Assembly: GCA_942492065.1 (NCBI GenBank)
Contig: CALODV010000014.1
Location: forward strand, 434,001-498,000
Reading direction: 5' to 3'
DNA: 64,000 bases
Source of the DNA: G963665815 sp942492065
GTDB taxonomy: Bacteria; Cloacimonadota; Cloacimonadia; Cloacimonadales; JAIOQZ01
Part shown: in pieces, positions 1 through 10,177 of the stretch
How positions within the stretch are numbered: position 1 is the first letter of the stretch
Layout of the letters: the number at the start of each line of letters is the position of its first letter
Translations under genes and position numbers: made by a program
The notes under the pieces: generated by a model
Databases searched by the model: none
What the model was told of the DNA's origin: nothing
What the model saw: the letters and a program-made list of their open reading frames with translations, nothing else

Positions 1-2
1 AC

Positions 3-2063
3 TTAGATCCGTTCTCAGTTGTTGTAGGAGAAGAATTATATCCTGGACAGCATGTAAAATTAATGCTTGAACTGTTCAACAATAACGGTTATCAGGATGT
101 CAAAGAAATAGATGTTGTAGTTGGAAGTAATGCTTCCTACAGTCTTGTAACCGGACCGGACGAATATGGTTACATCTGTATCGAATCTTCAGATTCACAT
201 CCACAAGCTCCAACCTATAACTGGATAGAGATTAATCCTTCAGCTGCAGGTGGTTTACCTGGTACAAGTGCAGGATTGATTGATACTGGAAACCATGATG
301 AAAATAATGGAGTAAACAATTATATTCATTCTTTCCAATTACCTTTCCCTGTTAAATTCTATGGTGTTGATTATGACTCCATAAGCATTTCATCAAAAGG
401 ATTCGTAACATTTGGTGGTCAGGATTCAGATTCTCCATTCTTCAGAAATTACAATATTCCTGATGCAGGTGGTCCATCACCAATGATAGCTGCAATGTGG
501 GATGATATTTACGTTGGATCCGGTGGAGTATACTACTACTATGACAATACTGAGAACATCTATATTGTAGAATGGTACAACTGTCCTAACAATAATGGTG
601 GAAATGAAACAATGCAGATTATAATCTATGATCCAATGTATTATCCTACTTACACAGGTGATGCAATGATCAAGATTCAGTATTCAAGTTTCCAGAATAC
701 TGACAGCAGTTTCTCACTTTCAGGAGATCAAGGTAACTATTGTACAATCGGTCTTCAGAATCATGTTGGTAATGTCGGTCTTGAAATTACTTACGGAAAT
801 ACATGGGCAGCTAATTGTGGAACAGTATCAGCTAATACAGCTCTTCTTTTCACAGTAAGCCCACAAGCCCTTGAAAATCAAAAACTTCTTTTAACAGATA
901 CATTCATTTCTGATCATATGGGTAACCTGAATGCAATACTTGATTCTGACGAACAAGTTTCAATGGTATTCAATATTCAGAACATCAGTGAAGTTGCTGC
1001 TGACTCTGCAAACATTACACTTACATGTGACAATGCAGATGTAGCTATTTCCTCAGTACAGTCAGGAATTATGCCGCTTGAAAGCCATATGGCACAACAA
1101 GCAGAATTTTCAGTGACAACAAATGCTAACGTAGCTGCTAATACAGTTATTGAGTTCACACTTGAAATTGCATACAACGGTACAACAGAAAGCTATAAGA
1201 TTCCTGTTGAAGTTGGTGTAGATGCAATGCCTTCCGGTGCTATTGTCGGTACAGTCACAGAAGGTGCTGTTCGTGAATATGACGGAATATATGTAAAAGC
1301 AGGAAGCTATATGGGATATCCTGGAGCTATGGGGTCTTACATGTTCTATGTTACTCCTGGTGATTATCTTGTGAAATGTAATCTTAACGGTGCTTTCGCA
1401 GATCAGGAATACAACTTAACTATCAATACTAACGATATCATGTATAACACTGACTTCGTTCTCAACGAATATCCTGCACCATCCGGACTTACAACTATGG
1501 GAGTTGCTGATGAATCAGTTTCTACAGGTGGATATGTTCAGTTAGACTGGTCATTCAATGAAGTAACTGCAGCAATGTTCCAGCACTTCAACATCTACAG
1601 AGAAGTAGAATCTAACTATGTTCTCGTAGGTACTACTACAGATACAACTTATAATGATGTAGTTGAAGCTAATGTTAATTACAACTATCATGTAACCGCT
1701 CAGCATCTGTTTATGGAAAGTGCTCCAACTCAAGATGTTGAAGGACACTGGGAATTACACGGTATTGGTGATGGCGTAAACAAATATACTACATTTATGA
1801 GTAAAAACTATCCTAATCCTTTCAATCCTTCAACTAACGTACAGTTTGGTCTGAAAGAAACAGGAAAAGTTCAAATCAAAATATACAACATCAAAGGTGA
1901 ACTTGTAAAAACTGTTGTTGATGAAGTAATTCAGGCAGGTAACCACCAGTTTACATGGCATGGTGTTGATAATAAAGGTAAAGCTGTTGGATCAGGTGTA
2001 TATTTCATTAAAATGAAATCAAGTGAATTCAGCAAAGTACAAAAATCTGTTCTTCTTAAATAA
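3..2063 (+). CDS. 3' part of a large surface protein with C-terminal sorting domain (5' truncated by window edge)
   Basis: The reading frame is open from the first bases, so the gene begins before the window; the methionine codon at 63 is internal. In order the fragment shows a beta-sandwich region with aromatic and Asp-rich strands, a CARDB-like stretch, a carboxypeptidase-regulatory-like segment, a fibronectin-III-like domain, and an ~85-residue C-terminal sorting domain starting NYPNPFNP and ending in SVLLK. Such domains direct export and surface attachment by type IX-like systems (family knowledge). The missing N-terminus could hold a peptidase or another catalytic domain; nothing enzymatic is visible here. 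A strong terminator follows the stop. Confidence 0.85.
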   Translation, partial: LDPFSVVVGEELYPGQHVKLMLELFNNNGYQDVKEIDVVVGSNASYSLVTGPDEYGYICIESSDSHPQAPTYNWIEINPSAAGGLPGTSAGLIDTGNHDENNGVNNYIHSFQLPFPVKFYGVDYDSISISSKGFVTFGGQDSDSPFFRNYNIPDAGGPSPMIAAMWDDIYVGSGGVYYYYDNTENIYIVEWYNCPNNNGGNETMQIIIYDPMYYPTYTGDAMIKIQYSSFQNTDSSFSLSGDQGNYCTIGLQNHVGNVGLEITYGNTWAANCGTVSANTALLFTVSPQALENQKLLLTDTFISDHMGNLNAILDSDEQVSMVFNIQNISEVAADSANITLTCDNADVAISSVQSGIMPLESHMAQQAEFSVTTNANVAANTVIEFTLEIAYNGTTESYKIPVEVGVDAMPSGAIVGTVTEGAVREYDGIYVKAGSYMGYPGAMGSYMFYVTPGDYLVKCNLNGAFADQEYNLTINTNDIMYNTDFVLNEYPAPSGLTTMGVADESVSTGGYVQLDWSFNEVTAAMFQHFNIYREVESNYVLVGTTTDTTYNDVVEANVNYNYHVTAQHLFMESAPTQDVEGHWELHGIGDGVNKYTTFMSKNYPNPFNPSTNVQFGLKETGKVQIKIYNIKGELVKTVVDEVIQAGNHQFTWHGVDNKGKAVGSGVYFIKMKSSEFSKVQKSVLLK

Positions 2064-2081
2064 GAGCTGATATATTTCTCG

Positions 2082-2111
2082 AAACGGCTGCAGTAATGCA
2101 GCCGTTTTTTT
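2082..2111 (+). terminator. Rho-independent terminator
   Basis: An 11-bp perfect stem (AAACGGCTGCA / TGCAGCCGTTT) with a GTAA loop is followed by a run of T. It lies 19 bases after the stop of the surface-protein gene. Confidence 0.9.
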
Positions 2112-2453
2112 GTGAATTTATTATCCTCAATAATTGTGATCATAAATAATACTATTTAACTTATTACAATCTTAACAACTTTAAATAAAAGAAAATAACT
2201 AATTTGCTTTGACAAGATTTTGTAGTTACAAAAACTGACATAATTCAAAAATACAGAAATCATTGCATAATAAAATGAGAATATGCTTTGTTGATAATGT
2301 TAGTGATGTTACTGAAAGTGTGTCAAATATCGATGAAAGTTAAAAATTCATAGAGGAAGCGCATTGAATTATATATCATTAGTGATTTTTAGATGAATTT
2401 CTAACTTTCATCAGCTATAGGTACTGTGCTGTGATTTCAAAACGGAAGGATAA
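2112..2453 (+). other. Intergenic region upstream of the RNA helicase
   Basis: About 340 bases of very AT-rich sequence without a convincing gene. It presumably holds the helicase promoter. A TTGACA hexamer lies near 2211, but I see no convincing -10 hexamer at 16-18 bases, so no promoter is called. The long leader before an RNA helicase gene would suit cold-shock-type leader control, but no specific structure was recognised. Confidence 0.4.
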
Positions 2454-4145
2454 ATGATTAAATTTAATGAAATGGCTCTTAAAGATGAGCTAATGAAAGC
2501 AATCGCAGATTTGAATTTTGTTGTACCTACGGAAATACAGCAGAAATCAATACCATGGCTGCTTGAGCACAAGCATGATCTCATAGCACTTTCTCAGACC
2601 GGTTCAGGGAAAACAGCTGCTTTCGGATTACCGGTTATTCAAGGTACTGACCTTAAATCAAATAGTATACAAACCCTGATTCTTTGTCCCACAAGAGAAC
2701 TTTGTCTGCAGATTACCAATGATTTTAAAAGTTATTCAAAGTATATCAATAAGTTCGATATTTGTGCAGTATATGGTGGGGCTTCAGTACAAAACCAGAT
2801 CGACCAGCTTAAAAACGATGTAAACGTTGTTGTTGGTACTCCGGGAAGAGTTTTCGACCTGTTGAGACGAAAAATACTCAAGGTTGATGCAATAGAAAGA
2901 CTGATTCTGGATGAAGCAGATGAAATGCTTAATATGGGCTTTCAGGAAGAATTATTCGGCATTATGAAGTTCACTCCGAAAGAAAAACAGACAATACTGT
3001 TTTCTGCTACTATGCCTAAGGATGTAATCCGTATGGCAAGAGAGTTTATGCATGATCCCCACAAAATATCTGCAGGACATGAGAATAAAGGTGCCGAGAA
3101 TATTAAGCATTATTACTATAAAGTTCATGCTCGAGATAAATACTATACACTCAAAAGAATTGCAGACATGAATCCAAAGATTTACGGTATAGTATTCTGT
3201 AGAACAAGAAAAGAAACACAGGAAATAGCTGAGAAACTTCAATCAGATAATTACAATGTTGATTCTCTTCATGGAGATTTATCTCAAAATCAGAGAGAAA
3301 GAGTAATGAATGGATTCAGAAAAGGACACATCCAGTTACTTATTGCTACTGATGTTGCTGCAAGAGGTATAGATGTTGATGACCTGACTCATATAATCAA
3401 TTATCATCCACCGGAATATCCTGATGTATACATTCATAGATCTGGAAGAACAGGAAGAGCCGGAAAGAGTGGTACTTCAATTACAATTATAAATTATCGT
3501 GAAGAAAAGCGCATGAAACAGATTGAAGATAAACTTGGAAAACCAATTGTAAGACAAGCTGTACCATCCGGAAAGGAAGTTTGTGAAAAGCAATTGTTCA
3601 ATTTTGTTGATAAAGTTGAAAACGTTGTTGTAGAAGAGACTCAGATGGAAGGTTTCATAGATAGAGTTTATAAAAGACTGGAGTGGCTTAACAGAGAAGA
3701 CCTTATCAAACGTTTTGTAGCTGTTGAGTTCAATCAATATCTCGAGTACTACAAAGATGCGGCAGATCTCAATTATCCCGAAGAAAAGAAGAGGAAAAAG
3801 AAAAATAAGGATGAGGATGTTGACTTCACCAGATTCTTCATAAATATGGGATCTTCAGATAACCTTACAAAGAAAGCTCTTATGTATCTTGTTAACAGAA
3901 TGAAATTTAAACGAAGTATAGATATTGGTAAAATAGAAATTCTCAGTAATTTCTCATTTATCGAGCTGGATTCGAGATATGAATCAAAGATTTTGAAGCA
4001 GTTTGGTAAAATGCAGTACAATGGTATTCAATTAAGGATTGAAGTTGCAGAAGAGAAAAAAAAAGTAAGAAACTCTGACAAAGATAATGATAATAGATCA
4101 GGTAATAAAACAGACTACAGAAGAAAAGGTAAAAAGAAATATTAG
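2454..4145 (+). CDS. deaD: DEAD-box ATP-dependent RNA helicase with DbpA-type RNA-binding domain
   Basis: Unwinds RNA duplexes using ATP; homologues act in ribosome assembly, mRNA decay and cold adaptation. All helicase motifs are visible: Q motif (residues 2-32), Walker A SQTGSGKT (47-54), PTREL, TPGRV, DEAD (about 151), SAT (about 184), the ATDVAARGIDV stretch and HRSGRTGR (about 327). Residues ~458-535 match the DbpA-like RRM found at the end of CsdA/DeaD proteins, and the tail is Lys/Arg-rich. The ATG has a GGAAGG ribosome-binding site. The 563-residue length fits the family. The family is certain; the choice of deaD over dbpA or cshA is less so. Confidence 0.95.
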   Translation: MIKFNEMALKDELMKAIADLNFVVPTEIQQKSIPWLLEHKHDLIALSQTGSGKTAAFGLPVIQGTDLKSNSIQTLILCPTRELCLQITNDFKSYSKYINKFDICAVYGGASVQNQIDQLKNDVNVVVGTPGRVFDLLRRKILKVDAIERLILDEADEMLNMGFQEELFGIMKFTPKEKQTILFSATMPKDVIRMAREFMHDPHKISAGHENKGAENIKHYYYKVHARDKYYTLKRIADMNPKIYGIVFCRTRKETQEIAEKLQSDNYNVDSLHGDLSQNQRERVMNGFRKGHIQLLIATDVAARGIDVDDLTHIINYHPPEYPDVYIHRSGRTGRAGKSGTSITIINYREEKRMKQIEDKLGKPIVRQAVPSGKEVCEKQLFNFVDKVENVVVEETQMEGFIDRVYKRLEWLNREDLIKRFVAVEFNQYLEYYKDAADLNYPEEKKRKKKNKDEDVDFTRFFINMGSSDNLTKKALMYLVNRMKFKRSIDIGKIEILSNFSFIELDSRYESKILKQFGKMQYNGIQLRIEVAEEKKKVRNSDKDNDNRSGNKTDYRRKGKKKY

Positions 4146-4224
4146 GAATCATGTATCAGATAATTCTTGACCTTATTTGACAGTAATAAATAAATCTGAA
4201 AAATCATTTTTTTAAGGATTACTT

Positions 4225-7200
4225 ATGTGGAAAAAAAGAATAGAGCTCGAAAGAGCTTCAAGGTTTATTGATGAGTTAAGAGACAAGTGTTATTCTGACT
4301 TCAAAGAAATGACCGTAGAGTATGTAAATAACAACAAAAAACCAATAAAATACTCTGATTTATCAAGTTATACCTTTTCTGAAATTAAAATTGGAGAAAA
4401 ATGGGCGGAAGTATGGAATTGTGCCTGGTTCAGAATGAAGGGAACAGTTCCGGAAGACTTTTCTGGTGATAAATATGGAGCTTACATCGATATTACAGGA
4501 GAAGGCTGTGTATATCTTAATGGAAAACCATACATGGGATTAACAGCTAAAAGTCCGGCATATCATCATGAAGGTAAATACTATGTTGCTCTTGATTTTC
4601 TGAAACCGGGAGAGGAGTTTGAACTGCTGATAGATGCTTCTGCTAATGGACTCTTCGGGAAACAGGACACAGAGTTTAAACTGAAAAAAGCTCATATTGT
4701 TCGATTCAGGGAAAGCTACAGACAGCTCTATATTGATGTTTTCACATTATATCATCTTGCAAAAAGTCTAGGTGAAAAAAGTGTTCAGAGGAAAAAACTT
4801 ATTTATGGTTTGAATCAAATATGCAATGTCTGGAATGATGGAAAAGGAATAGACTCTGCTCTTGATATTTCCAAGGAATTACTCCTTTCAAAGGCTAATA
4901 ATAGTGCTCTGGAAGTATATTCTGTTGGACATGCTCATCTTGATTTAGCATGGTTGTGGCCAATTCGAGAAACTAAAAGAAAGGCCGTCAGAACATTTAC
5001 TACTGCATTGCGAAATATAGAAAAATATCCTGATTATATTTTTGGAGCTTCTCAACCTCAGATATATGAGTGGATTTTTGATAATCAACCACAAGTGTTT
5101 GCAGAGATGCAGGAAGCTGTAAAAAAAGGTCAGTGGGAATGCCAGGGAGCAATGTGGGTTGAGCCAGATATGAACATCACGGGTGGAGAGTCTCTTGTTA
5201 GACAATGTGTTTATGGCAAACAGTTCTATCAGCAACACTTCAATGTTGATGTAAGAAACCTCTGGTTACCTGATGTATTCGGTTATTCAGCTGCATTACC
5301 TCAAATTCTGTCCAAGTGTGGTATAGATACTTTCATGACTCAGAAGATTTCATGGAATGAAACTAACTTATTCCCACATCATACATTTCACTGGAAGGGA
5401 ATAGACAATACAAAGATTCTGACTCACTTCCTGCCTACTAATGATTACAATCTGGCTAATATGCCTGATCAATTAATGAAGAGTGCGGAGAGATTTGCTC
5501 AATCTGACGTTTCAGATGAATTTCTTAATCTTTATGGTATTGGTGATGGTGGGGGAGGTCCTTCAGAGCTGCATATTGAGCTTGGCATGCGGCAAAAAGA
5601 TATGGAAAGCCTTCCTAAGTTCAAGTTTGCAAAAGGGCAGGATTTCTTCGATAAGATTCATCAGATTCCAGAAGAAAAGCTTCCGGCATGGGTTGGAGAA
5701 TTGTATCTTGAATTACACAGAGGTACACTAACTTCCCAGGCTTATATGAAGAAACTCAACAGAAAGCTTGAGCTTGCTCTTAGAGATATAGAGATTCTTA
5801 TGATTATGTCAGGTTATGACAAGGCTGTCTACAAAAATGAAATTGACAGAGTCTGGAAAGACACTCTTATGAATCAGTTTCATGATATATTACCCGGGTC
5901 TTCTATTCCATGGGTTTATAAAGATGCTCACAAGTTATCTGAAGAAAATCTGCAAAAGCTGGATAATATCAGAGAATCAATTTTGTTTAGTGTTATACAA
6001 AGCAAAAAAAATACATGGACTATAATAAATACACTCAATTGGGATAGATATGAACTCGTTACGTTGAAGTGCAAGGAAGAGATTGCTTGTGTCAAAGATG
6101 TATCAGGAAACAAACTTGAGTTTTATCAATATGGAGAATATATTGATTGTCTTGTTACAGTACCTGCATTATCTACAGCAACTGTTATTGCAGTACCAGG
6201 AACATTTAAAAATACCGAGAAGAATATAATCACATGGAACAGAGGTTGTGTAGAAACTCCATTCTATAAGATAGAAATTGATGAAAATGGATGTTTGACA
6301 TCCATAATCGTAAAAGAACTCAATTGCGAAGTTCTCCAGGGAAAAGCCAACGTTCTTCAATTATGGGAAGATAAACCTAATAACTGGGATGCCTGGGATG
6401 TTAACCACTACTACAGAGGTACTGTTCCGGAAAATGCAGTTCTGGAAAACATGGAGTTAGTCCATCATTCTGATCTGGTAATAAGAATAAAACAGGAATT
6501 TACTGTTGGACAATCCAGAATCCACCAGATTGTAGAGTTGTTTGCTCACAAACCGGGAATCATATTCCATAACAAAGTTGATTGGCGGGAAGAAAGAAAA
6601 ATGCTAAGAGTTCAGGCAGTCCCTGAAATTTATGCTGAAGATGCCAGCTATGAGATTCAGTATGGAACAATCAAAAGGCCTGTACATAATAATACAAGTT
6701 GGGATGAGACCAAGTTCGAAGTAACAGGACATCGTTTTGCCGATTTATCACAGGCAGATAAAGGATTTGCATTAATAAATGACTGCAAATATGGGCATTA
6801 TATCAAAGATAATGTTATGGAACTAAATTTACTGAGAAGTCCACAGAATCCTGATCCTCAAGCTGATATAGGTATTCATAAGTTTTCTTACATGTACTAC
6901 CCGCATGCAGGTGATTTAAACAATTCGGATGTCTTCAAGACTGCTCATAGCTTTAATTCAGCATTGATAATTACTGAAGGAGCACTGCAAGAAGACTCTT
7001 TATTGAATAGTATTGTATCAGTAAGTTCAGACAATATTAAGGTGGAAGTAATAAAGTATGCTGAAGATAACAGGGATATCATTTTTAGAATGTATGAATT
7101 CAAAGGTATACCTGTAAAAACTGAGATTGATGTGAAGATTCCATACAGTAAGGTTGAAGAAACTGATATGCTGGAGAATGCACTTAGTGATAATCGGTCT

Positions 7201-7263
7201 ACTGATTTAAAGGCTGTTCCGTTTGGTAAGTTTGAGATTAAAACATTCAGAATCATAAAATAA
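4225..7263 (+). CDS. Glycoside hydrolase family 38 alpha-mannosidase
   Basis: Predicted zinc-dependent alpha-mannosidase cleaving alpha-mannosides from glycans or oligosaccharides. The GH38 zinc motif GHAHLDLAWLWPIRET is near residues 232-247. The nucleophile Asp sits in LWLPDVFGYSAALP near 348, and the conserved MNQFHDILPGSS segment lies near 550. The C-terminal half is the beta-sandwich region usual for the family, and 1012 residues is a normal length. No signal peptide is visible, so it is probably cytoplasmic and acts on imported oligosaccharides. An AAGGA site precedes the ATG. It starts 79 bases after the helicase gene on the same strand but is functionally unrelated. No transporter or other glycosidase lies next to it. 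Confidence 0.93.
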   Translation: MWKKRIELERASRFIDELRDKCYSDFKEMTVEYVNNNKKPIKYSDLSSYTFSEIKIGEKWAEVWNCAWFRMKGTVPEDFSGDKYGAYIDITGEGCVYLNGKPYMGLTAKSPAYHHEGKYYVALDFLKPGEEFELLIDASANGLFGKQDTEFKLKKAHIVRFRESYRQLYIDVFTLYHLAKSLGEKSVQRKKLIYGLNQICNVWNDGKGIDSALDISKELLLSKANNSALEVYSVGHAHLDLAWLWPIRETKRKAVRTFTTALRNIEKYPDYIFGASQPQIYEWIFDNQPQVFAEMQEAVKKGQWECQGAMWVEPDMNITGGESLVRQCVYGKQFYQQHFNVDVRNLWLPDVFGYSAALPQILSKCGIDTFMTQKISWNETNLFPHHTFHWKGIDNTKILTHFLPTNDYNLANMPDQLMKSAERFAQSDVSDEFLNLYGIGDGGGGPSELHIELGMRQKDMESLPKFKFAKGQDFFDKIHQIPEEKLPAWVGELYLELHRGTLTSQAYMKKLNRKLELALRDIEILMIMSGYDKAVYKNEIDRVWKDTLMNQFHDILPGSSIPWVYKDAHKLSEENLQKLDNIRESILFSVIQSKKNTWTIINTLNWDRYELVTLKCKEEIACVKDVSGNKLEFYQYGEYIDCLVTVPALSTATVIAVPGTFKNTEKNIITWNRGCVETPFYKIEIDENGCLTSIIVKELNCEVLQGKANVLQLWEDKPNNWDAWDVNHYYRGTVPENAVLENMELVHHSDLVIRIKQEFTVGQSRIHQIVELFAHKPGIIFHNKVDWREERKMLRVQAVPEIYAEDASYEIQYGTIKRPVHNNTSWDETKFEVTGHRFADLSQADKGFALINDCKYGHYIKDNVMELNLLRSPQNPDPQADIGIHKFSYMYYPHAGDLNNSDVFKTAHSFNSALIITEGALQEDSLLNSIVSVSSDNIKVEVIKYAEDNRDIIFRMYEFKGIPVKTEIDVKIPYSKVEETDMLENALSDNRSTDLKAVPFGKFEIKTFRIIK

Positions 7264-7283
7264 TAGTAAATACACGAGATAAG

Positions 7284-7310
7284 AAGACCGGCTTATGTCG
7301 GTCTTTGTTT
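7284..7310 (+). terminator. Rho-independent terminator after the mannosidase gene
   Basis: A 7-bp stem (AAGACCG / CGGTCTT) with an 8-base loop is followed by TGTTTTATTT. It sits between two convergent genes; the T-rich tail favours the plus strand. Confidence 0.75.
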
Positions 7311-9997
7311 TATTTCTTAATAGGTAGTTTCACAACGAGTTTGAGTCCGCCGGTATCTGCAGATTCTGCCGAAATAATCCCATTATGAGTCTTTGTTATT
7401 ATAAAGTAACTTACAGATAGTCCAAGTCCTGTTCCGACACCAATATCTTTTGTTGTGAAAAAAGGTTCGAACATTTTGCTATGGTTTTCAATATCAATAC
7501 CTGGACCGTTATCAGTTATTTCGCAAATCGCATGGTCTTTCGATTCATAGGTTTTTATGATTATTTCAGGATCAGAAATTTTCTTTTCTGCCAGATGGAT
7601 TGACTGAGCTGCGTTCTTCAGTATATTAAAGAAAACCTGCTCTATCTCAGAGAAATCAACGTATACTTTGAGAATGGATTGATCGAAAATCTTTGTGATT
7701 TTGATATGTCTGAAATCGTACGATTTTTCTATATCGAAGTCATTTTTTACAATTTTTAAAGCTGATTCAATGATTTTATTGATTGAGACTTCTTCAAAAT
7801 CTGAGTTGCTTTTTCTGCTGAAACTCATCAGGTTAGCCACAATTTTAGATGCTTTTGATGCTGAGTCACTGATGCCTGCCAGATAAGAGTAAATATGGCG
7901 TTCTTCAAAATACCGCGACAGGGAATCAAGGTTGATTCCCAATTGCTCAGCAACTTCCAGGTTTTTAGGTAATTCGGTAGAAATTCTTCTGAGAGTGTTT
8001 TGCACGCCGGACATTATTGATCCAAGAGGATTGTTAATTTCATGAGCCATTCCTGCTGCAAGTTCTCCCATAGTCGACATTTTTGATGACTGAATCAGTT
8101 TTCTTTCGAAGAAAACTCTATCGGTTATGTCATCTATTCTTATAACCACAGAATCTCTGTATTCATGAGGGATTGGGTATAGCAGAATATTCACGAACTT
8201 TTCATCATTATCATGCCTGAAAAATACTTCGTTTAATGATAACTTTTCTTTGTTCAAAACACAGCGTTTAATCTCATTTTCATAAGGTTTAAGAAATGAA
8301 AATGCAGTAAATACATTCATCAGCAACAAATGCCCCAGGGAACTTGTACAATATGATTTAGCCAGATAATTTAATCTTGTAATCTTTAAGTCTGTATCTA
8401 AGCCTATAATTGCCGAAGGCATTGAGTTTACAAGAGAATTCAGGTAATGCTGAGTTTGTTTAAGTATCATTTGTGAGTGTTTTTGCTCTGACACATTAGA
8501 AAAGAATGAGATATATCTGTTTTCGTTAATCTGGACTCCACTGAAATTCACCCAGACTCTTAGACCATTTCTACGCACAAGCTCTATTTCATCACTTAAA
8601 AATCCTGATGATTTTATTTGAACAATCAAGAGATGAAGCTTTTCAATGTGCTCTTTAGCAACAATATCACGCACTGTCATTTTTTTGAGTTCTTCTCTTC
8701 CATAACTCAATAAGTATTCAGCTGACCTGTTTGCTTCATCAATTCTGCCTTTTTCATCAAAAGCAATGAACCCTTCAGGGGAGTTTTCGATATAATCTCT
8801 ATATCTTTTCTCGTTTTCAAACATCTCATGTTCAATTTTCTTTCTTTGAGTAATATCGGTTATGAAGCACAGAATTGCAGGTTCAGATTTCCATGAGATT
8901 TTTGTGAGATTAACAATTCCCCATTTATGATTTCCATTTTTTTTAATAATTCTGCGATCAGCGGATGGAATAGGGTACCCCTCGAGTCGCATAAGAAGAT
9001 CGCTTTTCATAAGTTCTCGATCATCTTCATGAAAAATATCGCTAAACCTGATATCATTGATTTCTGCTTCATTATAACCGGTCAGCACTGTTGCTGAAGG
9101 ATTTGAGTAGACACATCGGTCGTCACATAGTACAAATATAGCTTCAATGGCATGATTAATAAATGACCTGTATTTAGCTTCGCTGTCGATTAACTCATGT
9201 TCATACTTTTTCCTGTCTGTAATATCCGTAATAAAGCAAATAGAAGCTATATCATTATTCCATTCAATAATTGTAGCACTGATCAATCCCCATCTGATTT
9301 CCCCGTTTTTCCTGACAAATCTGAAGTCATAGGGAGGAATATATTCTCCAGCCATCCTTTTTTCATGATTTTTTACAATCATAGGTACGTCTTCATAGTA
9401 GATAAAGTCAGTAAAACGTTTATTCAGAAGCTCGTCTATTGGGTACCCGCCTAAATCTACAGCAGATTTATTCAGAAACACAAAGCTGTTATTCTGGATA
9501 ATCATGATTGTATCATGAACATTATCAATAACTGATTTGTAAAGAAATCTCTGTTCCTCAGTCACGGTTTCTTTTGGATCATTTATAGCGTTAAGCTTTT
9601 CTGATACAGAAATTTCTATATCTTTTACGAACGCTCTCAGAAAGTTATCCAAATCCTCAACATTAACTTCAGCAGAATCAGCAACAATATCCAAACAGCC
9701 AATATAAGGTTCTGTAAAGACCAGATTATATCTCAATTGCAGCAGGCTATTGCTGGTATTTTTTGTGCTTGATTGTTTTGGAACTCTTCCTGTTTCTTTC
9801 TTTATTGGAAAAATCACATTTGCAGATTGTATGTATTGTTTTGATATAAGAATCTCATAGAGTGAATCGGACAGAGCGTCAATTGTTTGTGTATTCATGA
9901 GCAGTCTGTAGACTTCACAGCTCAAGTTAACAATAGAGTCACTTTTATTAAAATCTATAGTGTTACCCATTCCACTTTCATTAGTTTTATCAAACAA
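7310..9997 (-). CDS. Multi-PAS sensor histidine kinase
   Basis: Predicted cytoplasmic sensor kinase. The order is an N-terminal region of about 150 residues with no obvious homologue, then four PAS domains (roughly residues 160-640; three are followed by PAC-like ITDITxRK or similar sequences), a HisKA domain with phospho-acceptor His in GELAAGMAHEINNPLG near 650, and an HATPase domain with DNGPGID and GVGTGLGLS boxes ending in LPIKK. No transmembrane segments are visible, so the PAS domains probably sense an internal signal. No response regulator is adjacent, so it is an orphan kinase here. The gene is convergent with the mannosidase and divergent from the methyltransferase gene. Confidence 0.93.
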   Translation of the reverse strand: MFDKTNESGMGNTIDFNKSDSIVNLSCEVYRLLMNTQTIDALSDSLYEILISKQYIQSANVIFPIKKETGRVPKQSSTKNTSNSLLQLRYNLVFTEPYIGCLDIVADSAEVNVEDLDNFLRAFVKDIEISVSEKLNAINDPKETVTEEQRFLYKSVIDNVHDTIMIIQNNSFVFLNKSAVDLGGYPIDELLNKRFTDFIYYEDVPMIVKNHEKRMAGEYIPPYDFRFVRKNGEIRWGLISATIIEWNNDIASICFITDITDRKKYEHELIDSEAKYRSFINHAIEAIFVLCDDRCVYSNPSATVLTGYNEAEINDIRFSDIFHEDDRELMKSDLLMRLEGYPIPSADRRIIKKNGNHKWGIVNLTKISWKSEPAILCFITDITQRKKIEHEMFENEKRYRDYIENSPEGFIAFDEKGRIDEANRSAEYLLSYGREELKKMTVRDIVAKEHIEKLHLLIVQIKSSGFLSDEIELVRRNGLRVWVNFSGVQINENRYISFFSNVSEQKHSQMILKQTQHYLNSLVNSMPSAIIGLDTDLKITRLNYLAKSYCTSSLGHLLLMNVFTAFSFLKPYENEIKRCVLNKEKLSLNEVFFRHDNDEKFVNILLYPIPHEYRDSVVIRIDDITDRVFFERKLIQSSKMSTMGELAAGMAHEINNPLGSIMSGVQNTLRRISTELPKNLEVAEQLGINLDSLSRYFEERHIYSYLAGISDSASKASKIVANLMSFSRKSNSDFEEVSINKIIESALKIVKNDFDIEKSYDFRHIKITKIFDQSILKVYVDFSEIEQVFFNILKNAAQSIHLAEKKISDPEIIIKTYESKDHAICEITDNGPGIDIENHSKMFEPFFTTKDIGVGTGLGLSVSYFIITKTHNGIISAESADTGGLKLVVKLPIKK

Positions 9998-10177
9998 TTT
10001 CCTACCTTTTTTTTATTATCCATAGAAATCTTCTGTTATTTGTATCTTCGTATAACTAATATAACTAATCTGATCAAAATTTCATAGTTTTTTTTACAAA
10101 ATCTAAAAAAAATACGTGAGTATCAATCAATAATAAATTTCTTGCTTTATTTGGCAATAAATTCTCATAATGTATTT

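Noticed and set aside
10142..10177. TTG start for the methyltransferase
   Set aside because: Adds 12 residues without a ribosome-binding site; the ATG at 10178 fits the family start better.
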